Below are positions 18,652 through 27,299 of a stretch of 64,000 bases of DNA, piece after piece (positions within the stretch are counted from its first letter, which is position 1; the number at the start of each line of letters is the position of its first letter). Made by a program: the position numbers and the translations under genes. The notes beneath the pieces were generated by a model. The model did not search any database. It was given only the letters and a program-made list of their open reading frames with translations, and had not been told where the DNA came from. The stretch comes from Bacillota bacterium (GTDB taxonomy: Bacteria > Bacillota > UBA4882 > UBA8346), in NCBI GenBank assembly GCA_023435565.1, contig JAEYRN010000103.1:1-64000 (forward strand). The letters are read 5' to 3'.

Positions 18652-19473
18652 TCAATTGACCTTGACGAGTTTGGATTTTGCTCCGTTAATAACTTCAATT
18701 ACCTGTGGTGGCGTTTTTCTTCTTAGCGAATTAGCCTCACGCCGACCACTATGAATTAGGTTGCTTTCACTAACTGCCGGAATAACTTGCTCCGCTTCTT
18801 TTAATACGGGCCGTAAGGCCAAGTGAATTGTTCCTTTTTCTTTACTTAGGACAACTTTTTCCGCTTGTAAAGGGGTAACGGCCAAAGTTACGGAGGTCCC
18901 AACTTTAGCGTTTACTGTTTGAGGATTAACTTGATTATGGCCCCGGCTTGAAGCCTCCATATCCTGAGATACCGCTAAAACCTCGATATCCTGAAGCAGC
19001 GTCCAACTAATGCTCTCTTTGCTCCATTTCGGTTGAATTGTTCCGATAAGATCTACTTTTTCACCGGGTTTAACAAAACCAGCGACTCCTATTACTTCAT
19101 CAATTGGAATTGTTATTGCCCGCATCCCTTCGGGAATTATTGCCGATAAGCCCAATTTGTCGCCTTTGCGAAATAGACGGTTTAGATTGACCGGTTCTCC
19201 TTGAATAATCTCCGCTTTGGCAACTAATCCCACTATATCCTCGGGCTTTTGGACTGAATCCTGAGTGACGAATTCCCGGGGAACCTGTTTCACTTCCAAT
19301 TGTTCCGCCGCAACCAGCGTCCGAGCGGGTATGGTTGTTTTTGCATAAACGATATTAGTCTTAGGCAATTCTACGATTTTTGGCTTGGAAGCAACCTTAA
19401 GAGTACGGTAAACCAGTAATGAAGCAATCAACGCACATATCAAGGCCATTATTAAAAACTTCTTATGCCCCAT
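18652..19473 (-). CDS. cpaB: Tad pilus assembly protein CpaB/RcpC
   Basis: A 273-residue protein with one N-terminal membrane helix and a periplasmic SAF domain (IPARTLVAAEQLEVKQVP, then VGLVAKAEIIQGEPV), followed by the RcpC/CpaB region (MRAITIPIDEVIGVAGFVKP). Family members associate with the secretin. GGAGG eight bases upstream supports ATG 19473 rather than the longer frame to 19518. Confidence 0.9.
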   Translation of the reverse strand: MGHKKFLIMALICALIASLLVYRTLKVASKPKIVELPKTNIVYAKTTIPARTLVAAEQLEVKQVPREFVTQDSVQKPEDIVGLVAKAEIIQGEPVNLNRLFRKGDKLGLSAIIPEGMRAITIPIDEVIGVAGFVKPGEKVDLIGTIQPKWSKESISWTLLQDIEVLAVSQDMEASSRGHNQVNPQTVNAKVGTSVTLAVTPLQAEKVVLSKEKGTIHLALRPVLKEAEQVIPAVSESNLIHSGRREANSLRRKTPPQVIEVINGAKSKLVKVN

Positions 19474-19520
19474 GTTATCAACCTCCAAGCTTGATAATGG
19501 TTTGTAAGATTTCTGCACTC

Positions 19521-20435
19521 CTACTTAATCAACGTCGGGCTTACTACTCCAAAGCTGGGTCCCTCTCCTACTTTCCCGGATACGGCCCATTTTAAAAAAA
19601 CTCCGGTAATGTCGCCATTACCATCGGTCGTTTCCAGATAAAAAGCTGCAAAGCCGACCACCTTGGCGGTGGTATTACTACCGTTTCCAACCAGTCGGTC
19701 AATAACCGGGACAATCACCACTCGTGGAGAATTAGGAGCTACATTTGAAAAACTATTATGATCCAATGAAATGCGGTAATTCACGCTTTGGCTGGTTGGC
19801 CCCGCCATATTACCGGTTTCTGTCGTTACAACATCCCCCAACGTAATTTCTTCTTTATAACCGAACATTAGATTACTGCGATAATTACTGGCTCCACTGC
19901 CACCGAGGGCCAACGCTCCAAAGTTTCCGTTGCTGCCGTCGCCACCTCCGTATTTTAAAGTGTATGGTTTATTGAACTCAAATTGTTGTTGTACTACACC
20001 CAAAGGCACAACACCGGTAATGCTGATCACCGTATTCCCCCCGGCGGTTGCCGAAGCGCTGACGGTTGAACTGTTAAAACCGATCACCGGAGCAAAAAAA
20101 TGGTCCAATTCTTTACTAAGATTAACCTGAAAGGTATTCTTACCCAAATCGGCAACTGATGAATATTGAAATTCCCCGGCGATATTGGCGGTTACATATT
20201 TATAGCTCTCAAAGTCCGAAAGGCCGGAATCTTGTTTGTTGACCAATATGAAACAGCCTGCTAAAGCAGATGCGTCGGCGGCATTCTGGAGCCTTTTCTT
20301 GGTCAAAAAAATATGTCCTACGTCAACCACAATAGCCGTGGAAGCCATTATTGTGACCATCATTATCGCCACTATAACCATTACTGCTCCCCGCTCCGAC
20401 CTAATCACGGTATTCACCCCCAAAAGCTTGCTCAA
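19521..20435 (-). CDS. tadG: TadG-like pilus/Flp assembly protein
   Basis: A 304-residue protein with the TadG-type N-terminus: basic start, ERGAVMVIVAIMMVTIMAS membrane helix, then VDVGHIFLTKKRLQNAADAS. The remainder is an extracytoplasmic domain rich in Gly, Ser and Asn, without the von Willebrand module that some TadG proteins carry. Role inferred from family: pseudopilin-like structural or anchoring component. It is followed by cpaB after 48 bp. Confidence 0.82.
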   Translation of the reverse strand: MSKLLGVNTVIRSERGAVMVIVAIMMVTIMASTAIVVDVGHIFLTKKRLQNAADASALAGCFILVNKQDSGLSDFESYKYVTANIAGEFQYSSVADLGKNTFQVNLSKELDHFFAPVIGFNSSTVSASATAGGNTVISITGVVPLGVVQQQFEFNKPYTLKYGGGDGSNGNFGALALGGSGASNYRSNLMFGYKEEITLGDVVTTETGNMAGPTSQSVNYRISLDHNSFSNVAPNSPRVVIVPVIDRLVGNGSNTTAKVVGFAAFYLETTDGNGDITGVFLKWAVSGKVGEGPSFGVVSPTLIK

Positions 20436-20481
20436 ATGACTATGTATTAGCCTGTTATTTTCGGCTCCTGGCTCCTATATC

Positions 20482-20877
20482 CTAAATTTCACTGAGCATT
20501 GACGTCCTGGCGATTAAAGCGTAGTTTTCCGGTAGAATACCAAATGTTACCGGTATCCGATACTGATATGAAATAGTTACGGTTAACATCTGGCCTCGGG
20601 TCCGAATGGCGGGCGCTATTTCAATATTGGAAAAATCCAAAGCTATTGCAGTTAAAGAGTTAATAATATTACTCTTAATTTGGTCATCCGATAGAGTTGC
20701 TATAGCTGCTGTCCGGGCCGCATTTCGCGCTGCGTCTTCCAATATCAAAAAGGTGTTAAATACTAACCCAAATTGAATAATGCCCGCCAGTATTATAATT
20801 AATAGCATTGATACCAATGCGAATTCAACCATTACCGAACCTTGCTCGTTTTCCAAAATTCTCAACTTGAGTAACAT
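20482..20877 (-). CDS. tadE: TadE-like pseudopilin
   Basis: A 131-residue TadE-family protein: NEQGSVMVEFALVSMLLII helix followed by FGLVFNTFLILEDAARNAAR. TadE proteins are prepilin-like and are processed by the Tad peptidase. The frame opens at a TTG (20892) inside the peptidase gene, but GGGGGTGAT precedes ATG 20877, five bases after the peptidase stop, suggesting translational coupling. Confidence 0.88.
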   Translation of the reverse strand: MLLKLRILENEQGSVMVEFALVSMLLIIILAGIIQFGLVFNTFLILEDAARNAARTAAIATLSDDQIKSNIINSLTAIALDFSNIEIAPAIRTRGQMLTVTISYQYRIPVTFGILPENYALIARTSMLSEI

Positions 20878-20882
20878 CTTAA

Positions 20883-21419
20883 TCACCCCCAAAACGGCCC
20901 CCAGAGCAAACCGGCCAATAAACCAATATATATTGCAAGCCCATAGGGAACAGTTAGTTTCGATCTTTGGCCCGGCGTAAGCATTTTACCCCGCATTTCT
21001 TTGTCCCATATTGAAGTTACTAAGGAAAACAGCTTAAATTCAACATTCATGGTCCCAATTTGGTGCAAGAGTACAAATAACGAGAGCAATCCGCCCGCTA
21101 TCCCGCCGTATAACCCAACCACAATTATTTTCCGCATACCCAAAAAAGCTCCCAAAGCCATGAGCAGCTTAACATCTCCCGCGCCGATTCCGCCCAATAA
21201 AAATGGAATAATTAATATTAGATATCCGACTATTAAACCTAACAACGGGAAATGCCAATTCTTAAAGTTTAATATTAAGTTTATCGCTATCCCTGATAAC
21301 ATCGCCGGAAAGGTAAGCCAATTGGGAATCTTTCTATATTTTATATCTATAAATGCGGCTACCGTTCCGATAACAACCGCAGCAAGGGACATATATACAT
21401 TTGGATCGAATCTAAACAA
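20883..21419 (-). CDS. tadV: A24 prepilin peptidase TadV/CpaA
   Basis: A membrane aspartic peptidase of about 178 residues that would cleave Flp and TadE-type prepilins. The two catalytic aspartates lie in FIDIKYRKIPN and GIGAGDVKLL, and there are about six helices. It lacks the N-terminal methylase domain of PilD. The open frame extends to a TTG at 21560, but that would run through the 12-bp stem-loop at 21526-21553; GGAGG followed nine bases later by TTG 21419 is the better start. Some uncertainty remains. Confidence 0.85.
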   Translation of the reverse strand: MFRFDPNVYMSLAAVVIGTVAAFIDIKYRKIPNWLTFPAMLSGIAINLILNFKNWHFPLLGLIVGYLILIIPFLLGGIGAGDVKLLMALGAFLGMRKIIVVGLYGGIAGGLLSLFVLLHQIGTMNVEFKLFSLVTSIWDKEMRGKMLTPGQRSKLTVPYGLAIYIGLLAGLLWGPFWG

Positions 21420-21525
21420 GAATAGTAACCTCCAAATGAATTTAAGATAAAGTTTGAATATCTTGAGGAATTTAGGAATTATGAAACCGCCTAACTTTAC
21501 AATAACTATCCCCTTATGAGAACGT

Positions 21526-21553
21526 AAGACTTTACCCGAAGGTAAAGTCTTAT
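21526..21553 (-). promoter_or_regulatory. UUCG-capped stem-loop between flp and the rest of the operon
   Basis: A perfect 12-bp stem (TAAGACTTTACC with GGTAAAGTCTTA) is closed by a UUCG tetraloop, 28 bp after the Flp stop. No U run follows, so it looks more like an RNA stability or processing stem than a full terminator. It would allow more pilin mRNA than downstream mRNA. Confidence 0.75.
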
Positions 21554-21580
21554 AGTCCAACTGATAATAGTCAATATTTA

Positions 21581-21763
21581 TTAAATACCGGTGGTGGAAC
21601 CAGGCGCGGTATTAACCGCATCGGTTATCCTTCCAAATATCGTCTGTAATCCGCCGTTCATGGCAACCAGCGCGCCGATCAGAACAACTGCCACTAATGC
21701 AATGATTAAACCATACTCAACCATACCTTGGCCTGCTTCTTCCTTGAAAAATCTTTTTAACAT
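21581..21763 (-). CDS. flp: Flp/Fap major pilin
   Basis: A 60-residue prepilin. It has a short basic leader (MLKRFFKEEAG), the processing site before QGMVEYGLIIALV, one hydrophobic helix and a short Gly/Ser-rich tail. GQGMVEYGL is the Flp signature. GGGAG precedes ATG 21763; a GTG nine bases earlier is less likely. It is the probable fibre subunit of the Tad pilus encoded downstream. Confidence 0.95.
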   Translation of the reverse strand: MLKRFFKEEAGQGMVEYGLIIALVAVVLIGALVAMNGGLQTIFGRITDAVNTAPGSTTGI

Positions 21764-22046
21764 AACCGTCACTCCCTTTTGTTGATTTCCCTCCCAAAAC
21801 AGGGTAAACAGGACCGGTTTTTTGAAAAGATGATTTCAATGAAGTTTGATAAATGAGTTTACCTTGTTTAATTAAATGATATCACTGCCCAGGGAATCCC
21901 TGGAATCCATCTATAGTTTCATTTCAACCGGGACTCTGGTCCTATAATAAAGCAGTAGTTTAGGATGGGTAATTGGGGTTGGGAGGCAAATATCCGGAAA
22001 ATCGTGCTCGTGCTCAGCGAAACGGTGTTCGTAATCGTTATTAAAC
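21764..22046. other. Intergenic region upstream of flp
   Basis: This 283-bp gap between the response regulator and flp probably holds the pilin promoter. I see short inverted repeats (CAGGGATTCCCTG and GGACC/GGTCC type) but no convincing -35/-10 pair and no GEMM aptamer. Confidence 0.35.
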
Positions 22047-22712
22047 CTACTTCTTGATTAGTCCTTTTTGATAAGCATAAACGGCCACTTGGGTCCGATC
22101 ATCCAATTGCATCTTTCTTAGAATGCTACTGACATGGTTCTTAACGGTTTTTTCACTTAGGAAAAGCTTATTGGCAATCTCTTTATTATTTTCCCCATAG
22201 GCGATGTAACCGACAATTTCCAACTCCCGCGGGGTCAGTCCTAATTGTTCGGGTAAGATAAATTCCTTTTCCCTGGTTAAAGTCTGTCTGAATTCGTTTA
22301 AAACTACCGACAGCAAATGCGGTGGAAGATAAGCGTCACCCCGGGCGACTGTTTTAATTGCCTCATAGAGTGTTTCGGAACTAGCGTCTTTTAGAATATA
22401 TCCCGAAGCGCCGGCTTTGATCATTTGCGATAAATGCGACTGGTCTCCATCGGCTGTCAAAGCTAGGATTTTTATCATTGAAGCTCTTTGCCTTAACTCA
22501 TATGTTAAGTCAATCCCGTTTTTACCCGGTAAATTAATATCCATCAGCACTACATCAGGTTTCAAGGTCAAAACCTTTTCAATTACATCATCACCATGTT
22601 CCGCTTCGCCAATTATTTCAAAACTCGGTTCCATACTCAACATTTGCCTTAGGCCCCGCCTCACCATGGCATGGTCGTCGACAATAATTATTTTAATAAT
22701 AGGTTCCGACAT
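22047..22712 (-). CDS. NarL-family response regulator upstream of the Tad operon
   Basis: A 221-residue regulator. The receiver has IVDDHAMVRRGL and the phospho-acceptor in VVLMDINLPGKNG with the K in GYILKDAS. The C-terminal LuxR helix-turn-helix is canonical (LTPRELEIVGYIAYGENNKEIA, SEKTVKNHVSSIL). It most resembles DegU/LiaR-type regulators. Its position directly before flp suggests it controls the Tad operon; the HisKA_3 kinase at 10980-12401 is the likely partner. Confidence 0.9.
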   Translation of the reverse strand: MSEPIIKIIIVDDHAMVRRGLRQMLSMEPSFEIIGEAEHGDDVIEKVLTLKPDVVLMDINLPGKNGIDLTYELRQRASMIKILALTADGDQSHLSQMIKAGASGYILKDASSETLYEAIKTVARGDAYLPPHLLSVVLNEFRQTLTREKEFILPEQLGLTPRELEIVGYIAYGENNKEIANKLFLSEKTVKNHVSSILRKMQLDDRTQVAVYAYQKGLIKK

Positions 22713-22802
22713 ATACTAACACCCCTACCTTCACCTACATAACCTCTGTTAAATTAAACTTCGACATTTTACCTGCTAAACTTAATAATTACCAATCCTT
22801 TT

Positions 22803-22913
22803 TTTGCCGGAATTGACCTGCACAGTATTTTAGTTTTGATTGCCGGTTATCTTGCAATGGTCTGCTTATGTTTAGGTATAATATATACTGGAATTAAGAA
22901 AAGGGCTGCTTGA
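22803..22913 (+). pseudogene. C-terminal remnant of a second MFS transporter gene
   Basis: The frame reads FAGIDLHSILVLIAGYLAMV and ends IKKRAA, closely matching the C-terminus of the MFS protein at 9691-10896 (SGLDLHRVLVIIAGYLAIV). No upstream part survives. Confidence 0.75.
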
Positions 22914-22928
22914 AAGGCAGCCTTTTTC
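22900..22928 (+). terminator. Terminator-like hairpin after the MFS remnant
   Basis: GGCTGC and GCAGCC pair around a short loop, followed by CTTTTT. Confidence 0.6.
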
Positions 22929-22992
22929 GCAGGTACTTGCTGAAATCCCGTCGAAATACCCAATAGATGGATTTTAAAAGGGAGCAATTCGG

Positions 22993-25242
22993 ATGAAATT
23001 TACAAAAGAGACGATTGACCGAATTAATGAAATCTTCCAAACAGCCTGGAAAGATGGGCGTAAGGTATTATATGAACATGAAATCTACCTGCTTTTAAAA
23101 ACCATCGGCCTCGAGGTCCCCGATTTTTGTTTCATTAAGGACCCACTGGAGATAACAGGAGAACTCTTAAAACGTTTCGGCCGGGAATTAATGATTAAGA
23201 TTGTTTCTCCCCAAATCTCCCATAAACAAAAGGTTGGAGGAGTAAAAAAGGTTGAAAACGGCGATCCGCTCTTTCTCCAATTCGTTCTGGAGCGAATGAA
23301 GGCCGAAGTCCTTTCAAATTTCCCTTCCGACAAACAGCCGGAACTCATGGGCTTTCTGATTGTCGAGTATATACCCCATACCCAAGCCATTGGCTTTGAA
23401 ACCCTGCTTGGAGTAAAGGAAGATCCGGCTTTCGGCCCGGTTTTGACCCTTAGCAAAGGCGGGGATGATGCCGAGTTTTTTGCCAAATACTATGATCCGG
23501 CCAATCTTTTCCTACCGCCGCTGGATGAAACTACCGCCTTTGAAATGGTAAACACTTTGAATATCCGGCATAAATATCAGCAAATCGGCCATCCGGAATA
23601 TTTGGAGATCGCCGCCCGGACTATGGCTACTGTTAGTAATTTAGCTTTTCATTACTCCTTTGTCGTTCCAAAAACACTGCCGTTTATAATCAAATCTTTG
23701 GATATCAATCCGATTGTCTTCTCTGCGGATGACCGCTATATAGCCATCGATGGATTTGCCGAGTTCATCCCGGCTCAAATTAATGAATATCATCTCCCTC
23801 AGTTAAATCCGGAGAATATCGATTCTTTTTTTAATCCGCAAGGTATAGCCGTGATTGGGGTCTCGGCTGATTGGGACAAATACAGCCTTGGCCGGGAGAT
23901 CGCACACCTACTACATGACCTGGGCCGATCCGACCTTTTTCTGATCAATGCCAAAGGTGGGACCATTCGTTTAAATGATACTGAATATCCTTTATATCAT
24001 AATATTCAAGAACTTCCTACTCCGGTGGATCTATTGGTTTATGCGGCTCCAGCCCAGTATACCCTGGAATTTTTCCGCAAACTTGATGGCGCTAGGCTGC
24101 CCAAGGCGGTTATTCTAATTTCAGGAATTCCGGCGGATATTAAATATTCCGATTTCGCTCAAGAACTCCGAACGGCTGTCCCGAAAGGAGTTAGAATCAT
24201 TGGTCCTAACTGCATGGGTGTTTTCTTCGCTCCCGATAGCTTCCAACCGGGCTTAAACACCTTATTCGTAGAAGAACAGCGACTCCCCATCAAGTCCGGG
24301 CCAAACAGCAATGCAGTCTTGCTCACCCAAAGCGGCGCCTTTTCGGTGACTGCCATTGATAAACTTCAAAACGCCCGAATCTTCAAGGCCATTGTCAGCT
24401 TCGGCAATAAATACGACGTTAAAATTGCCGATCTGATGAACTACTTTGCCGAACACACCGGGGTCGAATTATTGGCTTTATATCTTGAAGGCCTTGATCC
24501 AGGGGAAGGACGGCAATTTTTTCAGGCAGCTTCGAAAATAAAAAAACCGATTATCGTCTATAAATCGGGCCGGACTGAAGCCGGGGCCAAAGCCGCCGCC
24601 TCCCATACCGCTTCCATCTCCGGTAGTTATGAGGTGTTTAAAGCTGCCTGTTTACAGTCCGGAGTAGTTTTAGCTGAAAATATCAATGACCTTTATGATT
24701 ATCTCAAAATCTTCTCCTTACTTTCCCGAAAACTTCCCCGGGGTAACCGGGTGGCCGGGGTAGTTAATGCGGGATTCGAATCAACCGTCGGCGCCGACGA
24801 ACTCCAAAATCTCGCTCAAGCTGAACTCCGTCCGGAGACGATTGTTCAGCTTAACCGGATCAATCGCTATGGTCTGGTCGATACCGCCTCTCCCTTTTTG
24901 GACATTACTCCGATGGCTGACGATCGGATGTATGCCGACTTTGTCGAAGCTGTTATTCAAGATGAGAATGTGGACTGTGTTTTCGTAGCCATTGTCCCTC
25001 ATGCCGTTTCCTTAAAAACCACCCCGGATACCTGTAGCGATCCGGATAGCCTGGCCCGATTGTTGGTAGAGTTGAATCATAAATATCAAAAACCAATGGT
25101 GATCTCGGTCAATGCCGGACGTTACTATCAAGACTTTGTAGCAGTTATGGAGGAAAAAGGATTGCCTGTTTTTGGGGATATCCGTTCTGCGATCAAATCG
25201 CTGGATAAGTTTGTGACGTTTCATTTAGGGAAAAAAAGATAG
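22993..25242 (+). CDS. NDP-forming acyl-CoA synthetase, ATP-grasp domain first
   Basis: A 749-residue single-chain acyl-CoA synthetase (NDP-forming), interconverting acyl-CoA plus ADP and acid plus ATP. Residues of about 10-245 resemble ATP-grasp_5 (VSPQISHKQKVGGV, MGFLIVEYIPHTQ, SLDINPIV). A CoA-binding domain starts near 275 (FFNPQGIAVIGVS), followed by the succinyl-CoA-ligase-like domain (LLTQSGAFSV) and the C-terminal region with KSGRTEAGAKAAASHTAS, which carries the conserved histidine. Canonical fused enzymes place CoA-binding first and ATP-grasp last. GGGAGC precedes the start. Stands alone. Confidence 0.85.
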   Translation: MKFTKETIDRINEIFQTAWKDGRKVLYEHEIYLLLKTIGLEVPDFCFIKDPLEITGELLKRFGRELMIKIVSPQISHKQKVGGVKKVENGDPLFLQFVLERMKAEVLSNFPSDKQPELMGFLIVEYIPHTQAIGFETLLGVKEDPAFGPVLTLSKGGDDAEFFAKYYDPANLFLPPLDETTAFEMVNTLNIRHKYQQIGHPEYLEIAARTMATVSNLAFHYSFVVPKTLPFIIKSLDINPIVFSADDRYIAIDGFAEFIPAQINEYHLPQLNPENIDSFFNPQGIAVIGVSADWDKYSLGREIAHLLHDLGRSDLFLINAKGGTIRLNDTEYPLYHNIQELPTPVDLLVYAAPAQYTLEFFRKLDGARLPKAVILISGIPADIKYSDFAQELRTAVPKGVRIIGPNCMGVFFAPDSFQPGLNTLFVEEQRLPIKSGPNSNAVLLTQSGAFSVTAIDKLQNARIFKAIVSFGNKYDVKIADLMNYFAEHTGVELLALYLEGLDPGEGRQFFQAASKIKKPIIVYKSGRTEAGAKAAASHTASISGSYEVFKAACLQSGVVLAENINDLYDYLKIFSLLSRKLPRGNRVAGVVNAGFESTVGADELQNLAQAELRPETIVQLNRINRYGLVDTASPFLDITPMADDRMYADFVEAVIQDENVDCVFVAIVPHAVSLKTTPDTCSDPDSLARLLVELNHKYQKPMVISVNAGRYYQDFVAVMEEKGLPVFGDIRSAIKSLDKFVTFHLGKKR

Positions 25243-25375
25243 AATGTTAATTAACACGAACCAATCTGGTGAACTTTCCCAAATATTCTAACATTCTCAA
25301 GCCAAAATCCATATATTCCTATTAAAATTTAGTTGCGCCTTTAGTTCTGAATACATTCTTCAATTAACATGTATG

Positions 25376-26086
25376 TTAACTGCTCAAGGGACTATTTCTT
25401 TTTTCTTTTAGATAATTACTAATAATTAACCCGACCGAATAGTAACCTACTATTGCCAACGGATAATCCGGAACATACCCAATTGCCAGTTGGGCGGTGC
25501 CGATCCATACCGCAAAAAGGGTCAAGGCGTTATAAAGTTTCTTATTTACCACTGGGTATTTGATTGTCAACAAGCCCAGAACAACCATTGCAGTCGGGCA
25601 CGGCATTAGTCCAAAGGCTGAGAATAACAAATCTTTGGCGGATAGTACAAAACCTTTTCCATAGATAAAGGTTGGGAACCAAAAGCCATAGATAATAATT
25701 GGAATTATTAATAACCTCCATTTGGGGACATTGGAAAAATCCCAGTCTGTTTTAGAATCTTTTATTTCCCTAATCCAACCAACTAAAATGTTGATCAGTA
25801 AAATTGGCACAAAGGCCCAAAACGCAAGGCTCCAGATCCCCATTTCCTTATAAAACCGGTATAGCATATAAAAACCCACATAGAAAACCAACCAGAGATA
25901 ATTGATGATAAACCAGAGATTTAAATACTTACGATACTTATTATTTTGATACCGTAGTATACAATAGAGAATGATTGCGGCCCCTATATGGAATAAAGGC
26001 GCCAGAAAAACTCCGATTCCGGTCAGATATTCCGTAGCTATTTTATCAAATGCTTTTCCAAAAACCATAGGCATAAATTCAGACAT
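25376..26086 (-). CDS. DUF6064-like multipass membrane protein
   Basis: A 236-residue membrane protein with about seven helices. The motif FGLMPCPTAMVVLGLL followed by a helix pair resembles DUF6064, whose function is unknown. GGGGGG before ATG 26086 selects this start over the frame to 26158, which would overlap the neighbouring gene. It is the third gene of a minus-strand unit with a DUF3021 protein and a LytTR regulator. Confidence 0.65.
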   Translation of the reverse strand: MSEFMPMVFGKAFDKIATEYLTGIGVFLAPLFHIGAAIILYCILRYQNNKYRKYLNLWFIINYLWLVFYVGFYMLYRFYKEMGIWSLAFWAFVPILLINILVGWIREIKDSKTDWDFSNVPKWRLLIIPIIIYGFWFPTFIYGKGFVLSAKDLLFSAFGLMPCPTAMVVLGLLTIKYPVVNKKLYNALTLFAVWIGTAQLAIGYVPDYPLAIVGYYSVGLIISNYLKEKRNSPLSS

Positions 26087-26120
26087 TGAAAACCCCCCTT
26101 TTAAATTTATCCGCCCCAAA

Positions 26121-26573
26121 TCACTCGACATCATCATTACATTTTTGTTTGAACTCATTTAGTTTTTCGTTCATTAGTTTAGCTTGATAATTTTTTACAT
26201 AATAATAAATAATCACACTAACGATGACGTAAATCAGGACTACCAGGACGGTGAAAATTATCACGACTCTAAAATTGGCATACTTAAACCAGTTGAACAA
26301 GTTTGCTGATAAAAACAGCATTGCGCCGATTAATACAAAATGTAATACGTTTCTCACCAGGTAGGCTTTTTTGCTTAGTTCCCGCCTTGAGTAGTATATT
26401 AATCCGCCGGTCAGCGCGATTATAAATGAAACAAGCGGCACTTGCCATAAGGCAGCGGAAGGGATTGTTTCAACTGAGAAGACGGTCAAAAACGCAGCGA
26501 GACCAATGGTGATACAAGTACTTATTAAGCAAAAAGCTCTCATTATTTGTTGGAAAAGAGGGTGATTCTTCAT
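26121..26573 (-). CDS. DUF3021 membrane protein
   Basis: A 150-residue protein with four membrane helices and a charged C-terminal tail (KLMNEKLNEFKQKCNDD). Size, topology and position directly after a LytTR regulator (11 bp gap) are those of DUF3021 proteins. Family inference: membrane partner or anti-regulator of the LytTR protein. Confidence 0.82.
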   Translation of the reverse strand: MKNHPLFQQIMRAFCLISTCITIGLAAFLTVFSVETIPSAALWQVPLVSFIIALTGGLIYYSRRELSKKAYLVRNVLHFVLIGAMLFLSANLFNWFKYANFRVVIIFTVLVVLIYVIVSVIIYYYVKNYQAKLMNEKLNEFKQKCNDDVE

Positions 26574-26584
26574 GGTAAACCTCC

Positions 26585-27022
26585 TTACATACCCAGCTTT
26601 TTTTTGAGGACCGGGACATACTGACGGGAAACAATTACCTTTTCCCCGTTTTCCAGCAAAGCTTCAAACCTGCCGCTAAAAGCCGGACTGAGCGACTGAA
26701 TTTTGCCGAGGTTGAGGATAACGGATTTGGACGCCCTGAAAAAGTTGGAGTTTTCGTATTCCGCTTCGATTTGATACAATTTCTTTTTCGTTTCAAAAAC
26801 TCGATCCCGGCAATAAATAAACACCCGGTTGTCCACCGCCTCAAAGTAGAAAACATCTTTTGCCTCAATAATATGCATCTTGGAGTTTGACTCACCGATC
26901 AGTTTTTTGGAGTTGGATTTTATTGTGGAAATAAGTTGCAGCAAAGATTCATCCAGTTCATTACATCTGATGATAATCTCCGGTTCGCATCCGTCGGTAA
27001 TACTTTCGATTTTAATCCGCAT
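26585..27022 (-). CDS. LytTR-domain transcription regulator
   Basis: A 145-residue regulator without a receiver domain. The C-terminal LytTR domain is clear: IHIIEAKDVFYFEAVDNRVF-like strand pattern (here MHIIEAKDVFYFEAVDNR), FFRASKSVILNLGKI and VSRQYVPVLKKKLG. GGAAGGAGG precedes ATG 27022, so the longer frame to 27076 is unlikely. It heads a LytTR-DUF3021-DUF6064-like operon and probably autoregulates from the divergent region at 27023-27299. Confidence 0.88.
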   Translation of the reverse strand: MRIKIESITDGCEPEIIIRCNELDESLLQLISTIKSNSKKLIGESNSKMHIIEAKDVFYFEAVDNRVFIYCRDRVFETKKKLYQIEAEYENSNFFRASKSVILNLGKIQSLSPAFSGRFEALLENGEKVIVSRQYVPVLKKKLGM

Positions 27023-27112
27023 ACTAGACGGCGCCTCCTTCCCTATCAGTATATCTTCTCTATGGGCTTTCAGCAATGCTTTACGGGGTAAGCTGTAAAA
27101 TATGGGGGGTAA

Positions 27113-27167
27113 AATGCAATTAATGAGGATAAGGTAATCTACATGTCGCTATGGAATTAATTGCATT
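27113..27167. promoter_or_regulatory. Perfect 12-bp inverted repeat, candidate operator
   Basis: AATGCAATTAAT (27113-27124) and ATTAATTGCATT (27156-27167) lie between the divergent LytTR operon and serine hydrolase gene. No T run follows, so an operator is more likely than a terminator. Confidence 0.5.
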
Positions 27168-27299
27168 CCCTCACCGTTTATGTTAATTTGGAACTAAATA
27201 TTGAGCTCTTTAATTACTAAATAAATTATGAAAAATTACGATATCCATATCTCCGGATTAATATTATATCGATTTAGTTCGCCGGAAAGGGAGAAAAAC

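Noticed and set aside
21764..22046. Third c-di-GMP riboswitch before flp
   Set aside because: No GACGCAAAG-type core or GEMM stem could be found.
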